Shown: positions 35,789-50,424 of the stretch, one piece after another
Layout: each line of letters begins with the position of its first letter
How positions within the stretch are numbered: the stretch's first letter is position 1
Origin: Paraspadella gotoi
Taxonomy: Eukaryota > Chaetognatha
DNA: 64,000 bases
Assembly: GCA_051294375.1 (NCBI GenBank)
Contig: CM119267.1
Location: 18,454,992 to 18,518,991, forward strand
Direction of reading: 5' to 3'
Notes under the pieces: generated by a model
Databases searched by the model: none
What the model saw: only the letters and a program-made list of their open reading frames with translations
What the model was told of the DNA's origin: nothing
Program-made: the position numbers and the translations under genes

Positions 35789-36235
35789 GAAAGTTTTTTA
35801 TGTAATACTGTGTAAATTTAATGGCTAATACGAAATATTAAAAAAAGTAAATGTAAACAATCTTTATGGAGTTAAATCGAGGCCATTACTTTCAATAAAA
35901 AATTGAAAAAACAGAACAAAACAATATTTAAAGTCATCTAGAAAAGCGAACATCAAAAAGTCACTGCGTCACAGCACCTTGAAATTGGCGGTTCTTGTTA
36001 TTACAATAACGGCTATCGGGCTCAACCCGAAATGGCACAAACTGACAAAAAATTAGGTAAAAGTTCATCCGACAAATAAGCAGATGAATAATAAATGAAC
36101 GTATTGATCCACAGATGAATAAAAGTCTGATCATAAATGAATCCACTGATGAATAAAAGCCGATGAACGAATCCATGAAGGTTTCTTCCCGACAAGATCA
36201 AGATTTTAAGTCTTTACACCCGCCACACCAGCAAT

Positions 36236-38117
36236 TTAAAACTGTTTCGGCATTGCCGTGTCCGTTCTATTTTTGAGATGACTCTCAGCGACGACGGCGA
36301 AGTGGTCGCGACCTAGCAGCTTATACGCAAGCGGGAGAGTGTTTACCAATACGTCGTGAAATTTTTCGTGGCCGAAGGAGAAGGCGTCAAGAGCGAATTC
36401 GAGCCCCATCCCGTAGTCGCACTCGTCGTTGGCAAACTGCACGAAGGTTAGAATTTCCTGGATTGGGGCAAAGTTTTGTGTCTCCTCCACCGATCCGGCG
36501 GTCGCCGACGTCCACTTGGCGAAAAGTTTTTTCAGGTTCGTGTTTGTTTCTTTTTGTTTTGTTATAATTTTCATGGACAGTTGGCGGAAAAAGAAGAAAA
36601 GCGGAAACATGGTAAAAAAAGAAAAGACATTATTAAACAATGACTTGGAAATGAACAGAGGATGGAGAAAAAGATGATATAAAAGCAGAAAACACTTCGT
36701 GAACGGCATAAATCTCAGCCGGACAAAGTCTCAGCAACGACAACTGCATTCAAAAAAACTCACCGGGTAATTCCCTATAGCCCACTTGAGTCTTCTTATC
36801 GTAGGGCACGACCATTCCGAGTCCGTGCAAAGGTTTGGCCACGACCTTTTTTTCGCGCTGCTTCTCAGCCTCGGTTTTCATGGAGCTATCTACTTCGTGA
36901 CCCTTGACCCTGGCGCGATCCTCCACCGCTTTAGCGAGGGCTTTGATCTTTTGTTTTTTCGCTGCGCGTCGTTCCAGTTTAAAAATACGGTGGCAATGCG
37001 CGGCGACGGCAGAAAAGACATTAGATCCCGCGCGTGACATGACGCATCCTGTCGAGAAGTTGTTTTTATGTTTATCAGTTTCGTCAAATAAGAATAAGGC
37101 TCATGAACCATACCTTTCGACTTGCAAGAAGCCGCTACGAAAGCGGGCATTTCACTGGGATCATCTCGAAAATATCCGAAATGCAAACCTGGAAAGTAAA
37201 TCTTTGAAATAAATTATACATTATACCTTATACAAATCAATATAGTATGAAATAACACCGCGAACCTTCCAACTCTTCAAATTCGTCGGCTGTCTTTGGC
37301 GTGGCTGCGAGGATCGTCGTCATTTCCGGTGGATCGAGAAAGAATCTCCAGTGGAGCGTAAGGTCGGCGTCTGGGGGAATACTCTTTTTACTTCTTTTAA
37401 CGGCTAAAACGTCGAAAGGGCCAACGAGAAGGAGACCGGCGTCGTTGAGGGCGTTGACGGGGCTTAAGGGAGACGTTGAACAACAAAATTCCCAAAAGTC
37501 GTAGAGATCTTTGGGAAATTCCATCGAGTACTTGGCCTTAGATAAAGGCAGAGGGAGATATATCCTGAGGCAGAAACCAATCGAAGAATCTTCATTCGAC
37601 TCAGCTTCTTTCTCACCTTAAGAAAATCCCCGGTCTCGATCGGAGACTCGATTCTCGCATCGTCCCGCACACCGTCCCCGTCCGAAGTTTTTTCTTCGAG
37701 TTTTGTGGGCGAGACAAGCACGAGATAGTCGTCCTCGTCTTCCGAGTCTTTTTCATCTTCCAACGCTAATTTTTTGTCGACCGAATCGGCCCTCGTCTTT
37801 TGTTTCTCCTGGCAATTATCTTTCATTTTCAGCCGTTTAATTTCTTCCCCCGATTCTTCGATAGACGCTTTTCGCTTGCTTCCCGCCGCATGTTCATCTT
37901 TCCCCGGGGATGCGTCGATCATTGCCCCGGCGAGAAGGCTTGCAGACGCCGTAGCCTTCTCGGTATTTTGCTGTTCTTTCGTCATCGTCGGTCCTTTGGG
38001 AAAATCCCGAACCTCGTCTCGTTTATCTTCCTTTCGAGGCGGATGCGAGAACTGTTTCAAGTGCTCGGGATTTTTGCGATAACATTTATCCCAATATTTG
38101 CAGCGAGGTAAAGTCAT
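36236..38117 (-). CDS. HPF1: histone PARylation factor 1 with N-terminal PBZ finger
   Basis: HPF1 completes the active site of PARP1/2 and directs ADP-ribosylation to serine. The N-terminus carries a PBZ zinc finger (CKYWDKCYRKNPEHLKQFSH, residues about 6-25), a poly(ADP-ribose) reader known in invertebrate HPF1. An acidic, low-complexity linker follows. The catalytic-partner region runs YSMEFPKDLYDFWEF, LVGPFDVLA, LHWRFFLDPPEM, HFGYFRDDPSEMPAFVA, LGMVVPYDKKTQVGYRELPG and FVQFANDECDYGMGLEFALD; the last holds the catalytic Asp-Glu. The first intron is best closed at the acceptor CTTTATCTAAG, which keeps the frame (DFLK|AKYSME). An acceptor-like TTTTCAG ends 14 nt before the ATG. The FNIP stop lies 340 bp upstream. 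Confidence 0.95.
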
Positions 38118-38130
38118 TTTCGTTGTAAAA

Positions 38131-38133
38131 GCT
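38131..38133 (-). other. acceptor-like AG just upstream of HPF1 ATG
   Basis: On the minus strand GTTTAGTTTTCAG ends 14 nt before the HPF1 start codon. It could be the 3' end of a 5' untranslated cis-intron or a spliced-leader trans-splice acceptor. The FNIP stop codon lies only about 325 bp upstream, which leaves little room for a separate promoter plus exon. Confidence 0.45.
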
Positions 38134-38456
38134 GAAAACTAAACCAAAAATTATAAATAGAATCTTATTTACAAAAACAATAAATATGTTACGAATGTTA
38201 GAGCCAACGAGGTTATTTGCGACCAAAAAAGCGACAGAAGAAAAAAATTTCTGCAATGCTTTCAAATCTTGTACAAAAAATAAAAAAATATAACAAAAAA
38301 GTACGACTTATGGGCACCAACAATAACGTAATCTATGCTTGCCGCTATCAAGAAAATAAATCTCGACAGTTAACGAAAATTTCTAATCACAGTGGGGAGA
38401 GGGTCATTGCAGTAACAAGTATACCCTTATCACGAGCTCTTTTGTAAGCCTCCGAG

Positions 38457-41400
38457 TTATATGGGCAGATTTTCTTCGTGCGTGGAAGCTACAGCGGCCA
38501 ACAACGGTACGTCCGACATTTCAAATCCCAATAAATTCCTTAATTCTCGCTTATCCCGACACCTCCATTCCTGCAACGAGGGAAGAATCTTGTTAAAGAT
38601 CAAACTCTTGAAATAAATCTCCTGTAACTTGTCTTCGAGCTGCATGAGACACATTTCGGGCGCGGCGTTTGCAGCCGAGACGCGAAACAAGTCTCGCAAA
38701 GACTCTGTCATGCCAACGACGAGATTGGCTGGAGTAACTGGAACGGGTGTTTTGGGATCGGACGCCTGACTCGAGTAAAGATCAACGGTGTAGTTGTCGA
38801 GGTCGGCGACGATGCAGGATCCACTTAGGATTCTCTCGTCTAAAAATGAGTTTTCAACTTGTTGCGATAAGTGCTGAGGAAGTGTCTGTATGAACGTCCG
38901 GTCAGAAGTTCCTTGGAGAGCAAAATCAGGCCGAAACGCGACGTGGAAGTTACCCAAAAGTGAGTAGCCGAGATTTCCGGCCCACGGGTAATCGAGCATA
39001 AAAGGGTCATTGACCGAACATCCATCTCCTCCCGTTGCATCCTCCATTCGCACGCAAGGAAGTTCGGTGGCGTCGAGGTCGGTCAAACTCGACGCAAATC
39101 GATTTCTTAATTCCGGGGCGACATCACGCGCCGATGCAATCTTGCCGCGCTTCGACGCTTCGCAAAATGATTCTTCCTTCAACGTCGAAGCACGACGCTT
39201 GGGTTCTTCTTCTTCCAGGGTCAGAGGTGGAATGAGAAGGAGCTCCTTGGGCGCGGGGGAGACATCCTTGGAGGCGCCACCGCTCTGAATAGATTCGAAG
39301 CCCTCGTCCGACTGACAAGTGGAAGAAGCTTTTGAGCTGGATCCAGAGTCAACAGAGTTGGCATCGCCTCGAAACATCGATGGCGAGAGCTCCGATGTCT
39401 TTCTCGATATGGAAACATCGTCAACCACGAGAGCGTCCTTTTCGCGCTTATGATCACAATCAGCTCGGTCGATGACGTCTTCAACGTTCGGCAACAAACT
39501 CACCCCTACGGCGCCGCGGTTGATTGGAACAGTCTCAAAGCAACCAGAATCCTCAAACCGTCGGCTAGGCAGATCGGCGGGACGATTCGCCTGGTCCGGT
39601 GCGGTGGGAGAAACGGGCGCATCGATAGTTCTTGATTCATCGCCGAGTGTCTGTGGACGCCGTTCCAACACAGTGTTGGATCGAGGTCGACACATCGGAA
39701 GGCCATCGTCGCTTCGATCGTCGTCGCTGCTGTCGATGTCGTCAGTTTTTGTAGACTCGACAGTCTTATCGTCGAAATCTCGGGGCAGAGCAGCGACGAC
39801 GGTGTCGACGCTGCGAGTGGAGACGGTGCTCTCTTGAAACAACAATTGGTTTAAAGCTTGATCCCAAAAGTCCGTCGGAAACGAGGCTGAAGAAAAAGTT
39901 GAGCCAGTAATAATTAGCCAAGACGATATTCGTTTGTCAAAAATAAGAAAAAAAAATCATTTAATAAACTTACCGGGACATTCGGCGGTAAGGTCCGAAC
40001 ACCTAATGAAATAGCTGAGAACAAACAGCAGGTCCCGAACGACTTCTTTTTTCGATCCGACAAGGACGGTTTGAGTGACTTTTAGCGGAAAGGCGACGGC
40101 GCCGAAAAGGTCGCCCAGTTGACCCCAAAGGGGGTTGTAAGAACTGGTCTTGACAAGTTCATCCAGCCAAGGGGCAACGCGCTTCTGGAGATACTGTCGA
40201 GATTTCGCCGACGGCGGCGTGATCGAAGGTGAAACTGTGGTCACCCACGCCAGATGATGCGTGAGAACTGCGGTGAGCAAAGAGCTGAAGAAGAAATTGG
40301 AATGTTTCGTGTCCAACCGGTCGACGAGTTGAGATAGCTTCCACAAGAGGCTGTAACAGACGGCGCGTCGATCGGCCACGCCGCCGCTTTTGTTGGTAGC
40401 CGAGGGAAAATTCGAGGTCGCCGACGTAAGGCGAAGCCACGCCGGGTGAGGAAGGCGAGGCGAAGAGATGAGATCGTAAAGGTGGGCGCGAAAGGTTTCA
40501 AGCGCCGCGGTCAAGGCGTGAATGAAGTCTTTCTTGTTGCAGATGGCTGCTTCAACGGCGACGCGAAGCCGTCTGAGTCGAGCCTCAAGCAGCGCCGCGT
40601 GAGTAAAAAGGAAAGTTTTAATAGCGAGAACCGTTTGATGTGACGCGTCATCGTCGAGAGAAATGATGACTGACAGCGCAAGTTTGGATGGCGCGGGTTT
40701 CTGTAGACAAAAAAGGAAGGATTAACAAATTATTTATTTACGTATTTATATAATAACTTTTTTTAAATAAAAGGAATGCTCAGTTTTGCTCATTGATCAT
40801 GCTATCGACCCATAAACAAAAATACGTATCGTTAAGATTTTTCATGTAAACAAAGGAGCTTAAAAGGCGCTTTCGAGATAAGTTTAGTCACCGAAATTGA
40901 AATTAAATTTACCATGATGGAAAAAAAAATTGTCACGGTTTGGAAAAGTCGGTTAATTTCATTATTAAATATATTTTTTAGCTAATAAATAAGTTTTAAT
41001 ATATAATATGATCTTTTTAAGAATGAATAAAAATATTTTTTAATATCATTAAATTATTTAACACACCTATTTTTGAACAAAAGGATTATTTACATTATTA
41101 TTAATTACTATTAATCATCATTTGTTATTTTGTATTAACCTTTCTCTTTTCTTATACAGATCATGTGATATAATTATTGATCAGCCCATGTCGGGGTTTT
41201 ATATTATGATCTATTTTCTCAGTTCCTTATTCTAAACATTTCAAATGATTAATAATGCCTTTGGCCGTCCTTACCTTTTGCTGCAGATTGAGCATGATTT
41301 CACAAGAATCTTATTTGATCTCCAATAACCACCGAACTTACCCAAACCGTTTCAAGCTGAATCGAGGTGAGCTCTCTACCATAAATACCGCTCATCAATT

Positions 41401-43957
41401 ACAATTATACCTCAGATATAAAATTTTTTATAATAAATAATTAAAAAAATTAATCCCCTATAAAATAAACTAAGCTTGAATTATTACTGCATAATGAAAT
41501 GATTTATTGTCTTTAACTTCAATAAAATTTTTGATTTTTTTTTTAAACTCGTTTGATACTTGATTCTGATAATATATCTAAAAATAAATAAAAATAATAA
41601 CTTTGCTTACAAAAAAATAACCTGAAGCCTTATAACTTTTATTAATACTTTATAATATAAAAAATATTCTGAAATATTTACAATATTAATATATTTTTAA
41701 TATCATTTTTTATATATTAATTAAGATTCATCCCTGAATTTATCTTAATGGAAATGATACAATAACCATTTGATATGAGATAGAAAAAAAATATGCATAT
41801 GAAAAAGATAAAAAAGAATAACATTTTTTTAGACAACTCATTTTCTTTTGTATAGAACTCTTTTTTATCGTACATAAATAATATAAAACTAAAAAAAATT
41901 ACAAAAAAACAAAATTTATCAATATTTAAATTTTATTTTTCGAATCTTACTGCGACAATTTTTTTTCCATCACGGTATTATCATTCATCATCGCCTCTTG
42001 GATTATGTCACCGACCTTCCCACTCGAAGATATCGAACTTTTCGAGAACTTATTCTCCAAATTTTGTCGACTGCCAAACTTCTCGCCCGCATTGCCATCC
42101 GAATGATTGTTTCGACCCATAAGTTCCAAAGAAGTGACTTGATTGCGCATCCATCGTTTATGGACGGACGCGTAACTGCTGCTCAAAGCTGAGCTAACAT
42201 TGCTGCTGCAAGTGCTGCTAGACGGAGACAAGCTGCGAAAATGACGACAGGGAGATTTGTAGGAGTCACTCGTGGAGCTGGAGTAGCTTGAGGGGATTAA
42301 TTGTTCTTCGTCTGAAAAGGAAGTTAAGAAATAAATTAGGTTTATGACGTTGGGCTTGTTAATTTGTAAAATCGACGTTATCATACCATCAGGTCCGCGA
42401 AGCGACAGAAAAGGAACGTCAACGGGTTTAGACTTTGAAAGCATCCGCTGTTCGACTCCTCCATCGGGACCCAAGCTCGTCGAAGAGGCCGACTTTCCCA
42501 CCGGGACGCTCCTCTGGATCGAAGGACTAGGTCTGTCTTGATGTCTCTTCTGAGAATTCGCCAAGTTGCCGTGACTGCTGCAACCGCGGCGAATCGTCGG
42601 GGTCGATGCTGGAGAAGTCGACGACGGCAACTGATTCGGACTCAACGCGACTTCCGGCTCGAGACGCTGAGGGTCCGACTCGTGGGACGAGAGTTGAACG
42701 TAAAAGCGACTGTTGGACGAGAGCGGATGAGTCGGAGGAAGAAGAGCGGGTCCAGGATCGGATTCAATCGAGAGGCGATCCGACGACAGGCTCGACTACA
42801 GGAAACGAAGAAGGATGTTTATTTTTTGTCTCTCTGTCTCTCCCTCTCTGTCTCTCTTTCTCACCGTATTGTCTTTTGAATTATTAGCAGTTCCCGGCAA
42901 AAAGGTAAACACTTCCGATAACATGAGTTGATGCGGGGCCCGTATCTCGTGAATCTTCAAGTTTGATCCGGCAGATTTCATTGGAAGTGCGCCAAAGGCC
43001 ATCTCGCCTAGGTGAGTTGAAAAGTTAAAAATAAAAATAATCGCCACACTACACTTAAAAATTACTCAAATTCAAATTAACCCAGCATTTTGACGTCTGG
43101 CGATAACTTGCAGAGCTGGTACTTCACGTTGCCGGAAACCGTGAAATGTGGCGCCGACTGTGTTGGCGACGGTTTCGGCAGCGACTTGGCTCGCGCGTTC
43201 TCCGGCAATTCCAGAGGTAGAATTAGCGAGGAGCCGCAAGGTCGAACCCCGCGAGGCCATGATCTAGCGGGCATCGAAAAGTAAAAAAAACAAAAAAATG
43301 AACATATCGCGTCAGGAAGTCATTATTATATTATCTTAGATTCTAACATTTCCCTACCAAGAATGAGAAATGAGTTCGCGTTGAATTCTCATTAAATTTT
43401 AATTATGGACGTACTTGGTTAACGAACAGGATATTTAAAATCAAGAATATCTCGCTTTATTTTTAAATACAAAGTAAACATTAAAACTGAAAAATCGATT
43501 CCGGTTAACCGAAGACCGACGACGAGACGAAAAAAAAGTTGATAAAAATCATCGGAATTACCTCGAGGCCTCGCAGCGAAGTTTACATGACTGATTGGCC
43601 TGAGTCGGCGGGGTTTCCTCGACTCGACGAATCGCCTTCGAGTCATAAAGCGGAACTCGAGCCGATCCTCGCTCCTCCAAAACCACCAGCCTGAGAGATG
43701 ACAGAGGAGAAAAAGGGCGGATTGGTTTTGACGGGATAAGAAAAAAAACAAACAAGAAATGTAATTGCAGTGCAACTTAATACATATTCTGAAATAATTC
43801 TATGATATTTCGACAGTTGTATTTATATTTTTAGGTGTACTCACCGCACGGAAGACTTTTCAAAGGCCAACGGCAAAGGTGGGTCGTTGTTGACGACGTC
43901 GAATTCAGCCGAAGCCGTCGAAAATTTTCTGCCGAACAATTTGGCAAAGACGCTCAT
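38457..43957 (-). CDS. FNIP: folliculin-interacting protein
   Basis: FNIP partners folliculin (FLCN) in lysosomal Rag-GTPase and AMPK signalling. Exon 1 (43957-43845) begins MSVFAKLFGRKFSTASAEFD. Exon 2 (about 43694-43560) holds VRLVVLEERGSARVPLYDSK, the conserved longin start. Later exons give YQLCKLSPDVKMLGEMAFG, LKIHEIRAPHQLMLSEVF, a Ser-rich loop (HKRWMRNQVTSLE), then LLTAVLTHHLAWVTTV, YNPLWGQLGDLFGAVAFPLK and LLFVLSYFIRCSDL. The C-terminus has MCLMQLEDKLQEIYFKSLIF and DVPLLAAVAST before the stop at 38459-38457, a little shorter than vertebrate FNIPs. The junction between the exon ending near 41948 and the exon starting at 40700 is unresolved: the obvious donor and acceptor do not keep phase, so a small exon may lie in the 1.2 kb AT-rich intron. 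Confidence 0.9.
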
Positions 43958-44102
43958 CGTTTCCTCTCTGGTTGTTTTCGGAGATTGATTCACGTCGTCC
44001 GGTGCATCCTCCTATCGGTCGGCCCTCGGGCAGAGCAGCGCGGAGGACGAGTGTAACTCGAGCGCGAAGAGCTTTTTTATTACGATCGAAGCGTATCGAT
44101 GG

Positions 44103-45863
<1,761 letters not shown>

Positions 45864-46979
45864 TCATACGACATCAAAGAAGTCCCTGCCGATTTCCTCG
45901 GATGCCACGCTGAGGGTGCGATTCCGCTCTATTTCGATCGAAGAAGCGTCCTTAGTTCGAGCTTCTCGCTCCACTTCAATCCCGTTTCCTCCAACATTTC
46001 GCTCAGCCTCGTCGATTTTCTCCTTCAACCGCAGGAGGCTGTTCACTGCCGCAGATTCTTCCTCCAGTCGCTCGTCAACCATCCGCTTGTAGAACTTAAA
46101 GGCGAAGGCGACGAGTAGGATGAGGAGTGGAATGACGACGGCGACGCCCACGTAGGAGGCGATCGGGGATAAGCGGACGAACTTGATCCAGCAAAGCAGA
46201 CCAACCTCTACGAGGAAGAGAAGGATGCCAATACCGGTGGAGAAGATCCAAGCGATCTCCACGAAAAACCGCAGGGATTCGTAGGGTATTTCGTCGAGGG
46301 CTGATAAGCTAAAACATGAAGGGTTGGGAAATCTCTGTTTCGTAAAGATAACCAGAAAACGCATCGACAATAGCAAGGCAAAAAAGAAAATTTCTAACCT
46401 TAAACCGCTTGGTTTCTTGAGAATTTTCCATCTGTTATTCACACCGCTTGTTAAGCGAGATGGAGGGTTGACGGTTTCGAGTGAGGGTAGAATGCAAGTC
46501 GAGATCAGCAGTGACAAAGTGTGAGTGGCGATGAGGAGCGTCGTCACCGCAGCAAAGATCGCGTACCACACTTTGTCATCCTCTGTCGGCGAATTGTTGA
46601 GTTGCAATTCCACCTAGATTAACAATAATTATCTTGTAAGAGTGATGGAGGCCTTAAACCACCAAAGCCTGTCCAAAGTCAGGGGCAAGATAGCTTATTT
46701 ATTAAATGAATGGATAACTTTTATATTGGTTGTACCGATTTCATAAAGGCTTAGACATAGCCGGGGAAACAGAAAAATAATTTTTTCCCCAAGTAAACTG
46801 TCAATTTTATAAATACGAACCATAGCGACCATGGCGAAGCCGCTGAGCAAGGCGGACGTTCTCGATGTGGCTTTGAGCTTGGCGCGGTCCAAGAGGAATC
46901 TCCGCCAACGCCTCGACGAAGGCGATCGGGAGTTGGCTAATGGATCTCTGTTTTCGCTGCGCTTTTCCAAGCCCTCCAT
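45864..46979 (-). CDS. ORAI1: ORAI store-operated calcium channel subunit
   Basis: This plasma-membrane pore subunit of CRAC channels is opened by STIM. Three exons are visible: 46979-46822, 46613-46411 and about 46315-45864. Exon 1 gives [19 protein letters not shown], the N-terminal extension and start of TM1. Across the first splice the frame reads AMVAM|VELQLN, placing the selectivity-filter glutamate exactly as in animal Orai. TM2 is [20 protein letters not shown] followed by [12 protein letters not shown]3 is [20 protein letters not shown] with [10 protein letters not shown], and TM4 is [20 protein letters not shown]. The C-terminal [20 protein letters not shown] is the STIM-binding helix. 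The N-terminus is short compared with human ORAI1. I start at [12 protein letters not shown], the only in-frame methionine before the conserved region. Confidence 0.95.
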
Positions 46980-48250
46980 GACGTTGGCGAAAGTGTAGCG
47001 GAAACATTCTCATCACAGTCTTTTGATTTTCATGCTCTCTGAGAGATTAGCGTTTTTGACAGAGCGAGATTTATCTATCAATGGCCAAAATTAAAGTTTT
47101 TCTAGTTATATTAATTTAAAGGAAGGATATTTCCATATTAATGCTTTTAAAACAGCTATTCACGAATTAAAAAAAAAATATTTTTATAAACCATGTGCAT
47201 TGTGCAATTTTGTGAACAAATGCCCAACAAAAGCACTTAGGCAACTGCACAGGATCAGTTGGAAGTTGCCAATAGGGTGGGATAGCTTTTACTTTTATTT
47301 TGTTCACCTTATCTACCGTAGAAGAAATTTGTCACGTTTCGTAAATTTTTATTTTTTATAAAGACACGGGTAGTGGGTGAGCGGAAAAACAAGAATAGGT
47401 TAAGAATTGTAGGTTTGCTCAGTAAAGTTTATTGAAATATTCATTACGTAAGTAAATTCTGAAAATTTTCTCAAGACGATTTGAACGAATTAAATAAATT
47501 TTCTAGGTAAATATTGATATCAAAATGGACTAAAGGCGACTGTTCATTCCTTCTCAGCAGCATAGCCACAAATGCAACGGGTCCTACCTTTGTAATAACC
47601 AGGTTTAGGCGGTTGCCACGCAGGAACGATACGGGATTGGTATCGAACTCGGGACCATGAGCCACCGGGACATTGAAAAGGACAAGTTCAAAAGGCATAT
47701 TTTTCTATACCGCTTAAATTAAACCATAACAAAACACCGACCAAACGAAAAATATTTTTTATTTAATCAGCAAGTTAAGCGTTTTTTTAAAAAAATCTTG
47801 AATTGATTATATTTTAAGCTTATGTACTATTTGTATAAAAAATTAAGTCTGAGGTACTAAATAGTCAAATTAAATTTAAATCCAATTATATTAAAATGAA
47901 AGGAGGGGAATAGAATGCAGGTAATGAGATCAGACTGATGGCGAAATAAAAATGACAAACTATCGCTAAACCGACAAGGCATTAAAATTAGGAGTAAAAA
48001 TATCTAAGCCAACTCATATTTGCACCTCAAATTTTAATTTATTTAGAGGGCCCAAAAGACAAATTACAGTAAAACTCATTATGAGAAAAATAATAATAAT
48101 CGAATAAATCGTGACTTAGAATTTTATTTACAAAAAATGAGAAAAATTGCAAACCAAAACAAAGAATTTCAAAAAACAGGGTTAACTTCGGCCGACGAGT
48201 CCAAGGGATTCAAGTCCCAAAAAGAAGCGCTACTCTCGCTCCGCTCCATA
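46980..48250. other. intergenic DNA between DNAJB12/14 and ORAI
   Basis: AT-rich, with one GC-richer tRNA-like insert (about 47560-47690). The minus-strand frame 47471-47698 covers that insert and is judged non-coding. Confidence 0.45.
47560..47690 (-). repeat. tRNA-like SINE remnant
   Basis: On the minus strand CCCGGTGGCTCATGG is followed by a B-box GAGTTCGATACC and a GC-rich tail. The start resembles the element at 858-1085, but the A-to-B spacing is shortened, so this copy is decayed. Confidence 0.4.
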
Positions 48251-49801
48251 TTAATTGGAGTAGAGATTCTGGAGTCTGTCGCAAGAGGGAGTCTTATAGT
48301 TTTTACCCTTTTCGAAAAGGTTGGGGTCGTTGAATTGTCTCGCCCGCCACAGGGTGTTCTCCTTCAAGGAGCGTTCTTGGAGGCATTTTCCCCGCAGTTG
48401 GCTAACCCAGTCATCCTCGACGCCGCGCTCGACCTGACGAAGGCTGCCCCGATAATCCTTAAGGAAGTCAGGCTTGACGTAGTAGGTGACGCCGAATCTT
48501 TGGGTGACCCGGCGGTTGCTGTACTTGTCCGTTTGGTGAAGGGAGTAGGGCGAGTCTTGAACAAAGAAACTCGAAGCCAAAGACAGGACGATGAGAAGCA
48601 GAATGGGCATCAGTTGAACAAAAAGCGTGTATGTTGACTCCTGAAGTTAAATAGTATGTAGATAAATAGTAATAAAAAAACCCAAAAAAATCACTTTATT
48701 ACAAACTGTTTTTATTCAAAAAGCGAAGAAAATATCTCGAAATATAATGTTAATAACAATAAACTAAAAGCCAAGGAAAAACTCATAAAAACAGTGAATA
48801 TTAATATTTGAAAAACCAGCAAGTCGGCTGTCTCCTTAGCATCAATAGAGATTGGGGATAAAGAAAAAAGACTGCTACCTTTAGTCAAGCTTCAGTAAGA
48901 CGGGCATCGCTTTTTAAAGCGCAGGTCATGAAAACAACTAACGTTTCTCACTTGTGGTTGGGATTGTTGACTATTGTGACTATGTTGATGACCGGATCTG
49001 AAGTTTCTCCGATGTACGTAAACGTTGTTGCTCGGCATTCCGCCGCCGAAGAACATGTTGAATAGCTCCTCGGCCGAAATATCAGCTTCGAAGCCCCGCG
49101 TGTAGTCGTCATGGTAGCGATGTCGCCGGCTCGTCCGCACCGTGGGTTCGTCTGCGCCGTACAAGTCGTACTTTTCCTTTTTCTCCGGATCACTGTTTCA
49201 ACGGAGGAAAAGGACAAAATTAAGAAAAGTCGTGATGACCTGCAAAAGATTATCTGTTGGACATAATAGATATATATATATATATATGTTCTTGCCTCAG
49301 AACGGCGAATGCGTTGCCAACGGCCTTGAATGCTTCCGTCGCCCCGGGGGCTTTGTTTTTGTCCGGGTGAAGCTGCAACGCTAGTTTGCGGTAGGCCTTC
49401 TTCAAAGTGTTCTCGTCGAAGTCCTTGGGCACGCCGAGGATTTCGTAGTAATCCTTACATTTCCGCACTTTCTTCACGGTCTCCATCTGATCGGGAGTAT
49501 AATCCTTCTCTGCGGAGGAACCGCAAGGTCTGGACGCCGACGGACTGGCGCCATTTTGGTAAGACGACGGCTTTGATCTCCTGGTGGCATCTCCGTCGCC
49601 CGTGGGAGGCGGCGACGGGGACGGCGACGATTGGGTGGGTCGGTTCTCCTTTATGATAGCCAGGAGCTCTTTGGCTTGACGGGTCGGGTAAAGTTTCTCC
49701 GCTTTCTCCAAAAACCGTTGAGCCTTCTCCGCGTTTCCTTCCGCAATGCAACGCCGGGCGATGTCGATGCAGCGCTGGCATTCGTCTTTGTTGCCTTCCA
49801 T
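48251..49801 (-). CDS. DNAJB14: DNAJB12/DNAJB14-type ER-membrane J-protein
   Basis: This is an HSP70 co-chaperone anchored in the ER membrane that acts in quality control of membrane proteins. Three exons: about 49801-49290, 49195-48952 and 48639-48251. The N-terminus [20 protein letters not shown] and [13 protein letters not shown] is the family signature. The J-domain reads [20 protein letters not shown], with the HPD motif in [21 protein letters not shown] Gly-Phe region ([15 protein letters not shown]) follows. Exon 3 opens with the membrane helix [20 protein letters not shown]. It ends in the DUF1977 domain ([50 protein letters not shown]). A TA microsatellite lies in intron 1. I cannot choose between B12 and B14. 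Confidence 0.93.
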
Positions 49802-50424
49802 TTCGGATGAGTGGCCGAAGCTCCTTTCTCCCGAGATATGTTTTTGTCTCAGAAAAAAGTTAGGACAAGGGAGCTTTGTACAGTGCCTCCGTATTACATC
49901 GATTTCATTTTTCTTTCCACGGTATGATTTTTATCAAAATTATTGAAAAATAAATTTAAAATTCTGCGTTATCAAAATATTTTTTCATAAAAAAGATCAA
50001 CCAGCGAAAAATTGACCTACATAGATCGATTTACAGGAAAACAATTTATTTTGTAAAAGGGCTTTCTTCGTCATGAAAAAGCATGAGAGATAAAGTAAAA
50101 AAAAGTTGTATACCATTTCATATCACAATTCATAAAACCAAATAGGGGGTAGAGAATCAGGCATAAGGAGCAATAATTGGCCTGCGGCATGCAATGAAAC
50201 GCTTGCGGCACAAGTTGTGCTCGACATTTTACAACAAATCGACTAGTTTCGGTATCAAATTATCTGTGATAATTAGAAATTCAAAGAATTTTTTTTTAAA
50301 ATCCCATAGAGCCTCTAGAAAGTATTTTCACCAGAATAATTTGTAGAGTCGGGTTAAATTAAATTACTTATTTCTAACAGAATCATATAATATTGATTGG
50401 AAAAGAAATTTACTAACCATAAAA
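49802..50424. other. intergenic DNA between twinfilin and DNAJB
   Basis: About 620 bp, mostly AT-rich. It includes the DNAJB 5' flank and the twinfilin 3' flank. No gene-like signal is visible. Confidence 0.5.

Noticed and set aside
48137-48637. 166-residue plus-strand frame
   Set aside because: Antisense shadow of the DNAJB12/14 third exon, where the minus strand encodes a membrane helix and the DUF1977 domain.
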